DNA of 64,000 nucleotides, taken from assembly GCF_029024465.1 (NCBI RefSeq), contig NZ_CP118950.1, positions 1,736,001 through 1,800,000 of the forward strand, in the 5' to 3' direction. The notes below the pieces were generated by a model, which worked only from the letters and a program-made list of their open reading frames with translations, was not told where the DNA came from and ran no database searches. Source of the DNA: Lactococcus garvieae subsp. garvieae (GTDB lineage: Bacteria > Bacillota > Bacilli > Lactobacillales > Streptococcaceae). Shown in pieces: positions 47,651 through 56,967 of this stretch (position 1 is the first letter of the stretch; each line of letters opens with the position of its first letter). Position numbers and translations under genes: made by a program.

Positions 47651-48072
47651 GAGATCCTATTCTCCATTCTTCTTATTTTGTTATACCTAATACCCGCAAC
47701 TCAGTCATTACTTTTCACACTATCGAATATGCAAGTCAGAACAAAGTGTGTAGCTCTTTTTAAACATCTAGAAGTATACGATAGCATCTATTATACCATT
47801 TTTTATATTTCTTGAAATTTTTCGCTTTCCGATTTTGCATTTTTCTTTAGCTCCGACAAAAGTCTTCCTATTTATTTTCACTCAACTTTTTCTTTGTCAC
47901 TTTTGTCTGGCTTTTCCTTCTTTGAAAAAGCTCTTCTTGTTCCAAATGCTTTGGCTCTATAAACCTTTGCTTTTCATTATCTCCATTTTATGCTAAAATG
48001 AAAGTAACTGTAAAACTGAAACACTCGGAAACAAAAGAAAGGAAAGCGAATTTTTATTCGCTCAAATATAAT
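47651..48072. promoter_or_regulatory. 422-bp divergent intergenic region of tsaB and rpoY
   Basis: Minus-strand TATAAT at 47795-47790 is a likely tsaB -10. The roughly 135-nt leader after it can pair CTATCG with CGATAG at its ends (47723-47728 and 47779-47784), so it is structured; no known riboswitch recognised. On the plus strand an extended -10 TGCTAAAAT (47991-47999) serves rpoY. Nothing else supported. Confidence 0.55.
48045..48062 (+). promoter_or_regulatory. Hairpin between Shine-Dalgarno and rpoY start
   Basis: AGCGAA-TTTTTA-TTCGCT. It follows AAAGGAAAG (48038-48046) and precedes the ATG at 48073; the hairpin would shorten an otherwise 29-nt gap to about 11 nt. Confidence 0.5.
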
Positions 48073-48303
48073 ATGATTTTCAAAGCATTTTACCAAGAAG
48101 ATAAAACACGTTCACCACGTCGTGAAACAACTAAGGTTCTCTACCTTGACCTTGATGTTACAGATACACGTGAAGGTGTCATCTTAGCGCGCGAACTTTT
48201 GGCTGCAAACACAGACTATCACGTTGAATTCATCGATTCACTTTCAGACGAAGCTGTTGAATATGAAAAAGAAAACGGTGGCCTTGAAATTACAAGCTTT
48301 TAA
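48073..48303 (+). CDS. rpoY: RNA polymerase epsilon subunit RpoY
   Basis: 76 aa from ATG 48073: MIFKAFYQEDKTRSPRRETT, ending EYEKENGGLEITSF, is RpoY (DUF1447) of Firmicutes, which binds core RNA polymerase near the downstream DNA channel. An upstream in-frame start at 47998 adds 25 non-conserved residues and would begin before the transcription start. Precedes rnjA, the common arrangement. Confidence 0.9.
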   Translation: MIFKAFYQEDKTRSPRRETTKVLYLDLDVTDTREGVILARELLAANTDYHVEFIDSLSDEAVEYEKENGGLEITSF

Positions 48304-48423
48304 TTAAAAAAAGATGCTTGCCACCCGCATCATCAAAAGATTTACTGCAAAACACTTTAGAAAAGGACGAAAGTCACCACTCTAAAGTGATTTTGTCATA
48401 CAAATATGTATAGAAAGAAAACA

Positions 48424-50112
48424 ATGATTAAACCATTAAAAATTAACTCCGACGAAGTCGCAGTTTACGCTATTGGCGGACTGGGCGAAATCGGTAAAAA
48501 CACATATGGTGTCGAATATCAAGATGAAATTATCATCATCGATGCCGGTATAAAATTCCCAGAAGATGATCTTTTGGGTGTCGATTATGTTATCCCTGAC
48601 TATAGTTATATTGTCGAAAATATCGACCGTATCAAAGGGCTCTTCATTACACACGGACACGAGGACCACATCGGTGGTATTCCCTTCTTGCTTAAGCAAG
48701 CAAATATCCCTATTTATGCAGGTCCGTTATCTCTAGCTTTAATTCGTGGAAAATTAGAAGAACATGGGCTTTTGCGTGATGCAAAACTCTTTGAAATTCA
48801 TGCGGATAGCGAAATTAAGTTTAACAATTTAAGTGTTAACTTCTTCCGCACAACGCACTCCATTCCAGAACCTTTGGGTATTGTTGTCGAAACACCCCAA
48901 GGTAAAGTTGTAGCCACAGGTGACTTTAAGTTTGACTTTACACCTGTTGGTGAGCCCGCTGATTTGCATCGTATGGCTGCTCTCGGGGAAGAAGGCGTTT
49001 TGCTTCTTCTCTCAGACTCAACCAATGCCGAAATTCCAATTTTTTCTCACTCTGAAAAAGTTGTTGGTCAAAACATCATGAAGATTTTTGAGCGCATTGA
49101 AGGACGTATTATTTTCGCTTCTTTCGCTTCAAATATCTTCCGTTTACAACAAGCCGTTGATGGTGCTGTAAAAACTGGACGTAAGATTGTTGTCTTTGGA
49201 CGTTCTATGGAAAAAGCCATTGTTAACGGTCTTGAGCTTGGATACATAAAAGCCCCTAAAGGAACTTTTATTGAACCCAACGAGGTGAACCAATACAATT
49301 CAAGTGAACTGCTCATCATGTGTACAGGTTCTCAAGGTGAACCAATGGCTGCTCTAAGCCGAATCGCTAATGGTATGCACCGTCATATCACATTACAAAT
49401 GGGAGACACCGTTGTCTTCTCATCTAACGCGATTCCAGGTAACACACATGGTGTAAACCAATTGGCTAATACAATCACCGAAGCTGGTGCAACCGTGGTT
49501 TATGGTAAGATGAACAACATTCACACTTCCGGTCACGGTGGACAACAGGAGCAAAAATTAATGCTCCGTTTGATTAAACCAAAATACTTCATGCCTGTTC
49601 ACGGTGAGTACCGCATGTTAAAAATTCATGCTGGACTCGCTCAAGACACTGGTGTTCCCAAAGAAAATTGTTTCATTTTCGAAAATGGTGATGTTCTGGC
49701 TTTGACTGCTGAGTCAGCACGCTATGCTGATCATTTCCCTGCTGCTGACACTTATGTTGATGGCTCAGGTATTGGTGATGTTGGTAATGCGGTGCTTCAT
49801 GACCGTCATGAGCTTGCTGAAGATGGTATTGTACTTGCTGTTGCTACCGTAGATTTCAAAAATAAAACAGTGCTTGCAGGTCCTGATATGTTAAGCCGTG
49901 GCTTTATTTACATGCGTGAGTCTGGTGATTTGATCCGTAATGGTCAGCGTGTACTTTTCAATGCTATCCGTGAAGCCATGCTCAACACAGAAAATGTTAA
50001 CGAAGCTGTCGTAGCACGCGCCATGCGTGAAGCGTTGGCTCCGTTCCTTTATAAACAAACTGAACGTCGTCCACTCATCGTTCCGATGATTATGACACCT
50101 GATGAAAAATAA
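48424..50112 (+). CDS. rnjA: Ribonuclease J1
   Basis: 562 aa from ATG 48424. Metallo-beta-lactamase/beta-CASP nuclease with 5'-3' exo- and endonuclease activity in mRNA decay and rRNA maturation. Catalytic [14 protein letters not shown] (about 75-88), SDSTNAEIP, and [10 protein letters not shown] plus PVHGEYRML in the beta-CASP region. 120 bp after rpoY, likely cotranscribed. Confidence 0.95.
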   Translation: MIKPLKINSDEVAVYAIGGLGEIGKNTYGVEYQDEIIIIDAGIKFPEDDLLGVDYVIPDYSYIVENIDRIKGLFITHGHEDHIGGIPFLLKQANIPIYAGPLSLALIRGKLEEHGLLRDAKLFEIHADSEIKFNNLSVNFFRTTHSIPEPLGIVVETPQGKVVATGDFKFDFTPVGEPADLHRMAALGEEGVLLLLSDSTNAEIPIFSHSEKVVGQNIMKIFERIEGRIIFASFASNIFRLQQAVDGAVKTGRKIVVFGRSMEKAIVNGLELGYIKAPKGTFIEPNEVNQYNSSELLIMCTGSQGEPMAALSRIANGMHRHITLQMGDTVVFSSNAIPGNTHGVNQLANTITEAGATVVYGKMNNIHTSGHGGQQEQKLMLRLIKPKYFMPVHGEYRMLKIHAGLAQDTGVPKENCFIFENGDVLALTAESARYADHFPAADTYVDGSGIGDVGNAVLHDRHELAEDGIVLAVATVDFKNKTVLAGPDMLSRGFIYMRESGDLIRNGQRVLFNAIREAMLNTENVNEAVVARAMREALAPFLYKQTERRPLIVPMIMTPDEK

Positions 50113-50113
50113 T

Positions 50114-50145
50114 ACAAAACCACATCTTAAGATGTGGTTTTTGGT
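50114..50145 (+). terminator. rpoY-rnjA terminator
   Basis: AAAACCACATCTT / AAGATGTGGTTTTT hairpin immediately after the rnjA stop. Confidence 0.85.
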
Positions 50146-50230
50146 TTTGTTATTTTAAGCGTATTAAGCTTATTTTCAGTTATCTTACTATAATTAAGGG
50201 TAAAAAACGTTTAAATAGCTGAGGGCTTTC

Positions 50231-50692
50231 ATGTATAAATTCTCCAAAATTATCTTTGCTTATTATCTTCTGTTTCTATTTTGGGGGATTCTTTTTAAAT
50301 TTGACATCACACATACGATAAATACAGCGCATTTTTTCCCTTCCCGTAGTCTAAACGTTTCACCATTTGATGCTTCTGGTGGACGTTTAGAAATCCTTTT
50401 TAACATCCTTATTTTCATTCCTTTTGGCTTTTTTATGGGACGCTTTTCAGAACGGAGCTTCCTCGGAAAATGGGGAATAATCTTCCTTATCAGTCTATTT
50501 GTCGAAATCCTTCAATTTATTTTCGGAATCGGAGCCACCGATATAACCGACGTCATCACAAATACTTCTGGTGGTTTGATGGGCCTCTTGCTTTATCATG
50601 CCTTTCAGAAAAACGAAAGAAGACAAGATGTGACGAGCTTCTTTTTTGGTGGCTTTCTGCTCTTCTTTACTTTCATCCTTCTGCTTCATTAA
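50231..50692 (+). CDS. VanZ family membrane protein
   Basis: 153 aa, about four membrane segments. NVSPFDASGGRLEILFNILIFIPFGFFMG and GATDITDVITNTSGGLMGLLL are the VanZ-like signature (NxxxFxPxG ... D..DxxxNxxG). VanZ relatives alter teicoplanin or lipoglycopeptide sensitivity; no van cluster is present. GAGGGCTTTC RBS. Confidence 0.88.
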   Translation: MYKFSKIIFAYYLLFLFWGILFKFDITHTINTAHFFPSRSLNVSPFDASGGRLEILFNILIFIPFGFFMGRFSERSFLGKWGIIFLISLFVEILQFIFGIGATDITDVITNTSGGLMGLLLYHAFQKNERRQDVTSFFFGGFLLFFTFILLLH

Positions 50693-50721
50693 AAAAAAAC
50701 TGAGTTCACTCAGTTTTTTTT
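50691..50721. terminator. Bidirectional terminator, vanZ gene / add
   Basis: AAAACTGAGT / ACTCAGTTTTTTT with a 2-nt to 4-nt loop; overlaps the end of the add gene. Confidence 0.85.
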
Positions 50722-51740
50722 ATCTGTGCATATTCATCGGAAAACAGCTGATGCAGGGCCTCTTTTTCCTCTTCACTAATAAAAGCCCCATCAATAGCAT
50801 AATGATTGATTCTCTCAAAATCACTCACTTGAAAATCATACCATTCTGCAATTTTCTCATACTCCTTCTGCAAATTGGTATTGCTCACTGTGCGATTGTC
50901 AGTATTTACAGTTACATGAAGACCTTTCTTATACAATTCCAAAAAAGGATATTCTTCAAGATGACGGATAGCTTTGGTTTGAAAATTACTGGTTGGTGCC
51001 ATTTCCAAAACGATCCCCAACTCCAACAAAACATGTTGATAGTCCGGAAGCTCTTTCGTCATGATGCCATGGCCCAAACGTGTTGCTCCCATCTCGACAG
51101 AATCAATGATGTTTTGTTCGCACCCTGGACACTCGCCTGCATGCAGCGTGACTTGTACACCACAGCATGTCACCTTATCCAGCAAGTTTTTAAATTTTAC
51201 CTGCGGATAGTTCACCTCATCACCTGCCATATCAAAGCCAACCAAATGTTCATCATCGATTTCATCAAAAAGCGGCACCAATTTTTCTAAACGTTCAACC
51301 GGTAACTGACGTAAACCACAAATAAGAACATTGGCAATAATGTCAAAATCTTCTTCCGCACGAGAAACACCAGCAATTACAGCTTCTACGGCTTCTTCAA
51401 GTTCTAGATTTTTTTCTAAATGTTGACCCGGAGCAAAGCGAATTTCAATATATTTGACATTATCCTCGGCAGCTTGACGAACCACATCATAAGCCGCCAT
51501 CTCAAGATTCACATAGCTTTGAAGTAAAGGCAAGACAAAGTCAAAGCGCTCCAGATACTCTAAAAGACTTTGAGTCGTTTCGGGCGCTTGTGCACGTTTC
51601 AGTATTTCATCATCACTCATATTTAAATCGTGCCCCATGTTATTAGCCAACTGCTTAATACAAGACAAACTGAGTGAACCATCAAGATGACAATGAAGTT
51701 CAACTTTCGGCATTAAAGCAATGGTTTCTGAATTAAGCAT
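50706..51740 (-). CDS. add: Adenosine deaminase
   Basis: 344 aa from ATG 51740 (GGGGGCTC upstream; the ATG farther up is unsupported). Zinc hydrolase converting adenosine to inosine. VELHCHLDGSLS (about 12-23) with the HxH metal site, LHAGECPG, and TSNFQT; the usual TDDP box reads VNTDNRTVSNT, a variant seen in Firmicute members. Purine salvage. Confidence 0.92.
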   Translation of the reverse strand: MLNSETIALMPKVELHCHLDGSLSLSCIKQLANNMGHDLNMSDDEILKRAQAPETTQSLLEYLERFDFVLPLLQSYVNLEMAAYDVVRQAAEDNVKYIEIRFAPGQHLEKNLELEEAVEAVIAGVSRAEEDFDIIANVLICGLRQLPVERLEKLVPLFDEIDDEHLVGFDMAGDEVNYPQVKFKNLLDKVTCCGVQVTLHAGECPGCEQNIIDSVEMGATRLGHGIMTKELPDYQHVLLELGIVLEMAPTSNFQTKAIRHLEEYPFLELYKKGLHVTVNTDNRTVSNTNLQKEYEKIAEWYDFQVSDFERINHYAIDGAFISEEEKEALHQLFSDEYAQIKKTE

Positions 51741-51915
51741 TAGATTAGAGCCCCCATAAAAATATATTTTTTCTATTTTACGCTTTTTTCTTACGACATG
51801 CAAATTTTTTCATTAAGAATATATTGCGGTACAGAATATTCTTGCATATCATCCTTGAGTGATTTTTTTGCCATTTAATTGAAAGGCGTTAACTGTTAAT
51901 TTTGTCTCCGCCGCT

Positions 51916-52717
51916 TTATTTATCTATTTTAAGTACATATTTCTTACGGCCATTGATTTCTTTTTCTTCTACCTCTGTTTCTGGTGGCAGTGTAAAGGCT
52001 GGGCGGATATGGGCGGGGTAGACTACGCCATTTCCTGAAAACATCCCATCTTCAATTGTTTTTGCTACTGCAGAAGCTGTCGCAAAAGCCGTACGGAGCC
52101 ACCAAGCATAAGCAGTAGAACCACCTTCTAAAAAAGCTAGTCGAGTAGTATTTCCTCCCTCCTTCCTCTTGAAATACAGTAGATTTCCTTCATCTTCCAA
52201 AGGAATTTTTTGCTTATAATTTCCTACATCAATATCTGAAAGCAAGAAAAATTTCCGTTCTATCTTATCCATATGCCTTTTTTTCAAAACTAGGTTTCAA
52301 CGCCCTTATCTTAATTTCTGTATAAGGTATATCTTCTTGTATGCCCTTAGAAAAACGCTGGATAAAGTCCTTATTCATAAAGGAATCAGGTATACTATGT
52401 CCGTAATAAAATCTTTTCCACCCCACTTGAAAAGCCATAGGCGGATCCACAAGATATTTTCTTAATAACGAAACATGGCCTTGCCCAATATAATTTTTCG
52501 TGAGAACCAGATAAGGTACTAGCTTTCCGTCTTCTTTGACATGAACGGTATAGCCCAAACGTTTATCTCTATCATAGGCTAACTCTCTTAAAGTTTGTGG
52601 CTCTTTTGTGGGAAAGAGGTAAATAAAATCCTCCCTTTTTACAACTATAAACACAGCAATAAATAATTGGGTAATGCTTAAGATCATAAATAGCGCCAAT
52701 CTTTTTTTCCTTTTCAT
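51916..52717 (-). pseudogene. DUF6273-like extracellular protein, split by a +1 frameshift at an A7 run
   Basis: The first frame (ATG 52717, AAGGAGG 6 nt upstream, to stop 52265) encodes a signal anchor (MKRKKRLALFMILSITQLF) and the beginning of a DUF6273-like fold (YLVLTKNYIG, YYGHSIPDSFMNKDF). The second frame (to 51916) continues it: RKFFLLSDIDVG and WWLRTAFATASAV ... IRPAFTLPPE, the family hallmark. The break is at a homopolymer A7 on the coding strand (52284-52278); removing one A rejoins the frames, giving about 265 aa. An ATGGATAA overlap could allow coupled translation of the second half. Function unknown. Confidence 0.65.
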
Positions 52718-52764
52718 TACTACCTCCTTAGCAAATATTGATAAAAGCTTCACTAACTAATACG

Positions 52765-52801
52765 AAAAAAAAGAACAAGAAATCATCCTTGTTCTTTTAG
52801 T
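52765..52801. terminator. Terminator overlapping the end of sprT
   Basis: AAAGAACAAG / CTTGTTCTTTT with an 8-nt loop; includes the sprT stop codon. Confidence 0.75.
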
Positions 52802-53217
52802 TTTCCATGGCATTTGCCACAGGTATATTTTCTTATATCAATTTTACGTTGGCGTTGATAAATTTGTTGACAGCTTTGACACACATAAGTATGCTTAGCT
52901 TCTCTTAGGGATGGAGCATAACGCAGACCTCCCACTTGAGCAAGTAAGACCTTAAACTCCCTGTCCTTATGCTTATAACCTCTTTGCTGGGCATAGAGAT
53001 GATAATGAACCAACTCATGGAGAATAATACCATCAAACTCTGCTCGATTTGCCATTTTAGGGTTAAAATCCAAATGCATATCCTTAGGAAAGAAGCGACC
53101 GCCCGTACTGCGTAACCGACTATTCCACTGCGCAGTGTGCAGAAAAGGACGCGCAAATTTCTCTACAGAAAGTCGGCGCACATGGTCCGTCAATTCCTCA
53201 TTGTTCACGGGGTTCAA
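52783..53217 (-). CDS. SprT-like metalloprotease domain protein
   Basis: 144 aa. Zinc-protease motif [11 protein letters not shown] (HExxH, about residues 59-69) and a C-terminal zinc ribbon CQSCQQ...CGKCHG (about 112-138). SprT-like (YdiB/Spartan) fold; a cytoplasmic protease possibly for DNA-protein crosslinks. Overlaps the tex stop by 20 bp, so translationally coupled. Confidence 0.88.
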   Translation of the reverse strand: MNPVNNEELTDHVRRLSVEKFARPFLHTAQWNSRLRSTGGRFFPKDMHLDFNPKMANRAEFDGIILHELVHYHLYAQQRGYKHKDREFKVLLAQVGGLRYAPSLREAKHTYVCQSCQQIYQRQRKIDIRKYTCGKCHGKLKEQG

Positions 53218-55330
53218 CCAAAGTTAAATTAATCTTACCGCGCTCTTGGTCAATTGATTTTACCCAAACGGTTACGATTTGTCCTACAGCGACAACTTCA
53301 TGAGGATTTTTCACAAAGTTTTTGCTCAAGTCAGAAACGTGAATTAATCCGTCATTTTTTATACCAATATCCACAAAAGCTCCAAAATCGACAACATTAC
53401 GCACTGCGCCCTCAAGTTTTTGACCCACACGCAAATCGCCCGCAGAAAGAACATCTTGACGTAAGATGGGTGCATCAAAATTATCACGTAAATCACGCCC
53501 TGGTTTTGTTAAATCAGCAATAATATCTGTCAATGTTTCGCGCCCAACCCCAAGTTTCTCTGACATTTCGGCAATATTTACTTTTTTCAAAATTGTTGCT
53601 GAATGCGCATCAAGATCAGCTATATCAAGCGTTTTGAGTAATTTTTCAACCACTTTATACGACTCTGGATGAACTCCAGTATTGTCAAGAAAATTCTTTG
53701 CATCAGGGATACGAAGGAAGCCTGCTGCCTGCTCAAAAGCTTTCGCCCCTAAACGAGGAACTTTTTTCAATTGTGCACGGCTCGCGAGTGCTCCATTTTC
53801 CTCACGAAACTTCACGACATTATTGGCTAAAGTTTTGTTAAAACCAGCAACGTGTGAAAGAAGCGCTGGACTTGCTGTATTTACATTGACACCAACTTGG
53901 TTGACGACCGTTTCAACAACAAAGTCCAAGTTTTCGGTAAGTTTCTTCTCTGCAACATCATGTTGATATTGGCCTACACCAATAGCTTTCGGTTCTATTT
54001 TCACTAACTCAGCCAAAGGATCTTGCAGCCTTCTTGCAATGGAAATAGCCGAACGTTTCTCCACCGTCAGGTCCGGAAACTCTTCACGCGCCAACTCTGA
54101 AGCCGAATAAACAGAAGCCCCAGATTCACTGACGATGACATAAAAGACATCAGTAAGACTGTTTTCTTTTAAGACCTCAGCCACAAATGCTTCCGATTCA
54201 CGACTGGCTGTACCATTACCAATAGCTATCATATCGACCTTATATTTAGAAATCAGCGCTGCTAAATCCTTTTTAGCTTGGGCAATTTGACTCGCATTGG
54301 CAGGTTTTACAGGGTAAATAACTGTCGTCGTCAAGAGTTTACCTGTCGCGTCCACAATGGCAAGCTTTGCTCCTGTACGATAAGCGGGGTCAAAGCCCAT
54401 CACCGTACGCCCTTTAAGCGGTGCCACCAAGAGCAAGTTTTTCAAGTTTTCACCAAATACTTCAATGGCTGCATCTTCAGCTTTTTCCGTTAATTCTCCC
54501 CGTACTGCACGTTCCATTGCTGGAAGCAACTTTTTCTTCACTGCTTCTTTAATGGCCAAACTCATGTATTTGTTGTTTCGTGCAGCAAAACGATTTTCAA
54601 AAAAGCGTAAAATTTTATCTTCATTATGTTCAAACTTTACAGAAAGAACGCCCATCTTTTCTCCACGATTCAAGGCGAGTACACGATGATTAGGAAGTTC
54701 AGACACTTTCTCCGCAAATTCATAATAAATTTGGAAGACTTTTTTCTCATCGAGGCTTTGCTCTTTCAGACGGCTTTCTAAGAGGCTGTTTTGTTTCACT
54801 TCACTCAACAACCAGCTCCGCAATTTAGCATCCTCAGAGATAGCTTCTGCTAGGATATCCATGGCACCTTGAAGCGCCTGTGCTGCCGTAGCAAAAGGTT
54901 CACTCGTATATTTTTCTGCTTCTTCTTCAAGATTTGCTGTGTTTTTGACAATGAGTTGTGCAAGCGGGAAAAGACCGTTTTCTTTCGCCACTGTAGCTTT
55001 TGTGCGACGTTTTCCTTTATACGGGAGATAAAGATCTTCAACTTCAGATAACTTCTCAGCTGCTTTTATTTGAGCTCTAAGCTGATCCGTTAATTTGCCT
55101 TGTTCCTCAATCTTTGACAGAACCGCTGTTTTGCGATCCAAAAGTTTTGTCAGGCTGTCGTTTTCATCAATAATTTTTTTGATTTCAACTTCATCTAAGC
55201 TGCCTGTAACTTCTTTTCGATAACGGGCAATAAAAGGTACTGTGTTACCTTCTACTGTCAGTTCAAGCACTTTTTGAACTTGTGAACTTTTAATATTTAG
55301 TAATTCAGCTATTTTTTGCGTATTTTCCAT
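53198..55330 (-). CDS. tex: Tex family S1 RNA-binding transcription accessory protein
   Basis: 710 aa. Tex N-terminal helical region, YqgF-like nuclease fold ([18 protein letters not shown], about 313-330), helix-hairpin-helix region ([17 protein letters not shown]), and a C-terminal S1 domain ([18 protein letters not shown], about 640-657). Acts in transcription and RNA metabolism. TGGTAAAAT ends 6 nt before the ATG; a GGAAGA lies in that gap, so leaderless translation is possible. Followed by sprT. Confidence 0.95.
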   Translation of the reverse strand: MENTQKIAELLNIKSSQVQKVLELTVEGNTVPFIARYRKEVTGSLDEVEIKKIIDENDSLTKLLDRKTAVLSKIEEQGKLTDQLRAQIKAAEKLSEVEDLYLPYKGKRRTKATVAKENGLFPLAQLIVKNTANLEEEAEKYTSEPFATAAQALQGAMDILAEAISEDAKLRSWLLSEVKQNSLLESRLKEQSLDEKKVFQIYYEFAEKVSELPNHRVLALNRGEKMGVLSVKFEHNEDKILRFFENRFAARNNKYMSLAIKEAVKKKLLPAMERAVRGELTEKAEDAAIEVFGENLKNLLLVAPLKGRTVMGFDPAYRTGAKLAIVDATGKLLTTTVIYPVKPANASQIAQAKKDLAALISKYKVDMIAIGNGTASRESEAFVAEVLKENSLTDVFYVIVSESGASVYSASELAREEFPDLTVEKRSAISIARRLQDPLAELVKIEPKAIGVGQYQHDVAEKKLTENLDFVVETVVNQVGVNVNTASPALLSHVAGFNKTLANNVVKFREENGALASRAQLKKVPRLGAKAFEQAAGFLRIPDAKNFLDNTGVHPESYKVVEKLLKTLDIADLDAHSATILKKVNIAEMSEKLGVGRETLTDIIADLTKPGRDLRDNFDAPILRQDVLSAGDLRVGQKLEGAVRNVVDFGAFVDIGIKNDGLIHVSDLSKNFVKNPHEVVAVGQIVTVWVKSIDQERGKINLTLVEPREQ

Positions 55331-55426
55331 TCTTCCATTTTACCATATTATCCCCATTTTCAATTCATGTGATTTCGATGTATATTTGCTAAAATAGCTC
55401 TAGTAAAAAATTAGAAAGTGGAAGAA

Positions 55427-56038
55427 ATGGAATATTTAGAATTAGCCCAATCACGCCATGCCGTCAAAAAGTTTGACAGCAAGAAAGTCCCCCTTGAAGA
55501 AATAAAAGATATTATTAAAACTGCCCGTCTAGCCCCTTCAGGTATCAACATTCAAAGTTGGCACTTTGTCGTTATTGATTCAGCTGAAGCCAAAGCTGCA
55601 CTTTTAAAAGAAGTAAATCCTTCAAACCACGAACAGATTGAAACGGCGGGTGGATTGTTGATGATTTTTGCGGACAGCCAATATGCTGAGCGTCTTAGAC
55701 TTATTAGCGAGCGCGGAAGTAAAGAACTGTCAAGTCTGGACATGGAACGTTTTACTCAACGCTATCAAGCTTATGTCAATGGTTTTGATGCTGAATACCT
55801 CAATACCTATATGTCCATTACAACTGGTCTGGTCACAATGAACTTGCTCTATGCTATATATGATAAAGGTTATAAAGCAAATGTTGTCCTTGGCTATAAA
55901 CGCACAGAAAAAATTAATGAGATTCTCAAGGTCGATAAAAAATATCGCCCAGAACTCATCATTCCTTTTGGAACTTCTGAGGAAACAGGCAACCCAAGTT
56001 TCCGCTTGGGGCTTGAGGATATTATGGAGATTCGGTAA
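55427..56038 (+). CDS. Nitroreductase family oxidoreductase
   Basis: 203 aa from ATG 55427 (AGAAAGTGGAAG upstream; a GTG at 55418 is also in frame). FMN-dependent nitroreductase fold: SRHAVKKFDSKKVPLEEI, ARLAPSGINIQSWHFVVI (about 33-50), and the conserved carboxyl half with VVLGYKRTEKINEILKVD and IPFGTSEETGNPSFR. Probably NAD(P)H-flavin/nitro reductase; physiological substrate unknown. Confidence 0.9.
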   Translation: MEYLELAQSRHAVKKFDSKKVPLEEIKDIIKTARLAPSGINIQSWHFVVIDSAEAKAALLKEVNPSNHEQIETAGGLLMIFADSQYAERLRLISERGSKELSSLDMERFTQRYQAYVNGFDAEYLNTYMSITTGLVTMNLLYAIYDKGYKANVVLGYKRTEKINEILKVDKKYRPELIIPFGTSEETGNPSFRLGLEDIMEIR

Positions 56039-56070
56039 TAAAAAGTCTGCGTTACTGCAGATTTTTTTAT
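56039..56070 (+). terminator. Nitroreductase terminator
   Basis: AAAAGTCTGC / CTGCAGATTTTTTT stem just after the stop. Confidence 0.75.
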
Positions 56071-56100
56071 TTTGAGTTTAACATTTTTGAGCGTTTTGTA

Positions 56101-56135
56101 AAAAAAACTCTAAGCCAAACATGGCTTAGAGTTAT
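56101..56135 (-). terminator. rpsD terminator
   Basis: ACTCTAAGCC / GGCTTAGAGT with a 6-nt loop, followed on the minus strand by TTTTTTTT. Confidence 0.9.
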
Positions 56136-56153
56136 AACTCGTGTGAAACGAGA

Positions 56154-56765
56154 TTACATCATTTTGTTGTAGAATTCGACGATAAGTGCTTCGTTGATTT
56201 CTGTGTTGATTTCATCACGTTCTGGAAGACGAACGAGTGAACCTTCAAGTTTATCAGCATCGAATGATACGAAGTTTGGACGTCCTTTAGTTGCTTCAAC
56301 AGCTTCAAGGATTGCAGGAACTTTCATAGATTTTTCACGAACTGAGATAACTTGACCAGGTGCTACGCGGTATGATGGGATATCAACGCGTTTGCCGTCA
56401 ACGAGGATGTGACCGTGGTTTACGAATTGACGTGCTTGACGACGAGTAGTTGCAAGACCAAGACGGAATACAACGTTATCCAAACGTTGTTCAAGCAAAG
56501 TCATGAAGTTGAAACCAAGAGTTCCTTCTTTAACACGTGTAGCTGCTACAAACAAGTTACGGAATTGACGTTCAGAAACACCGTAAGTGAAACGGAGTTT
56601 TTGTTTTTCAGCCAATTGCAAACCGTATTCAGAAAGTTTTGAACGGTTGTTAGGGCCGTGTTGACCAGGTACGTAGTTACGACGTGCAAGTTCTTTACCA
56701 GAACCTGTAAGTGAGATGCCGAGACGGCGTGATTGTTTCCATGATGGACCAGTATAACGTGACAT
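56154..56765 (-). CDS. rpsD: 30S ribosomal protein S4
   Basis: 203 aa. Primary 16S rRNA-binding assembly protein and, in Bacillus, a translational repressor of its own m[28 protein letters not shown] is the N-terminus; the S4 RNA-binding domain is [30 protein letters not shown]. No zinc-binding cysteines (C-minus form). Monocistronic, with a structured leader upstream. Confidence 0.98.
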   Translation of the reverse strand: MSRYTGPSWKQSRRLGISLTGSGKELARRNYVPGQHGPNNRSKLSEYGLQLAEKQKLRFTYGVSERQFRNLFVAATRVKEGTLGFNFMTLLEQRLDNVVFRLGLATTRRQARQFVNHGHILVDGKRVDIPSYRVAPGQVISVREKSMKVPAILEAVEATKGRPNFVSFDADKLEGSLVRLPERDEINTEINEALIVEFYNKMM

Positions 56766-56818
56766 GTAAATGTCTCCTTCAAATTTTTTTGAAGAATATT
56801 GACAGCCTCGAATTCGTG

Positions 56819-56867
56819 CATTTCACTTTCGCCTTACAGCTTCGGTTACTTCGTAACAAGTGAAATG
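56819..56867 (-). ncRNA. rpsD leader, candidate S4 autoregulatory RNA
   Basis: Minus strand: a 10-bp stem CATTTCACTT / AAGTGAAATG encloses a smaller hairpin GTTAC-GAA-GTAAC and an unpaired purine-rich arm. It lies in the roughly 135-nt 5' leader of rpsD, where Firmicute S4 leaders occur. Confidence 0.65.
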
Positions 56868-56907
56868 TTGACGAGTTTTCTAGCTGACTGCTATATTCAA
56901 CTTTACT

Positions 56908-56936
56908 ATTTTAGCAAAATTATTAAAAACTGTCAA
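56908..56936 (-). promoter_or_regulatory. rpsD promoter
   Basis: Minus strand: TTGACA, 17-nt spacer, TAAAAT. Confidence 0.9.
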
Positions 56937-56967
56937 CATGATAAGTGCATCACTTACCGTAATCTTC

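Noticed and set aside
52265-52300. A AAA AAG as a -1 programmed frameshift in the DUF6273-like gene
   Set aside because: The heptamer is in phase, but a -1 shift soon hits a stop; the second half is in the +1 frame, so the dnaX-type mechanism does not fit.
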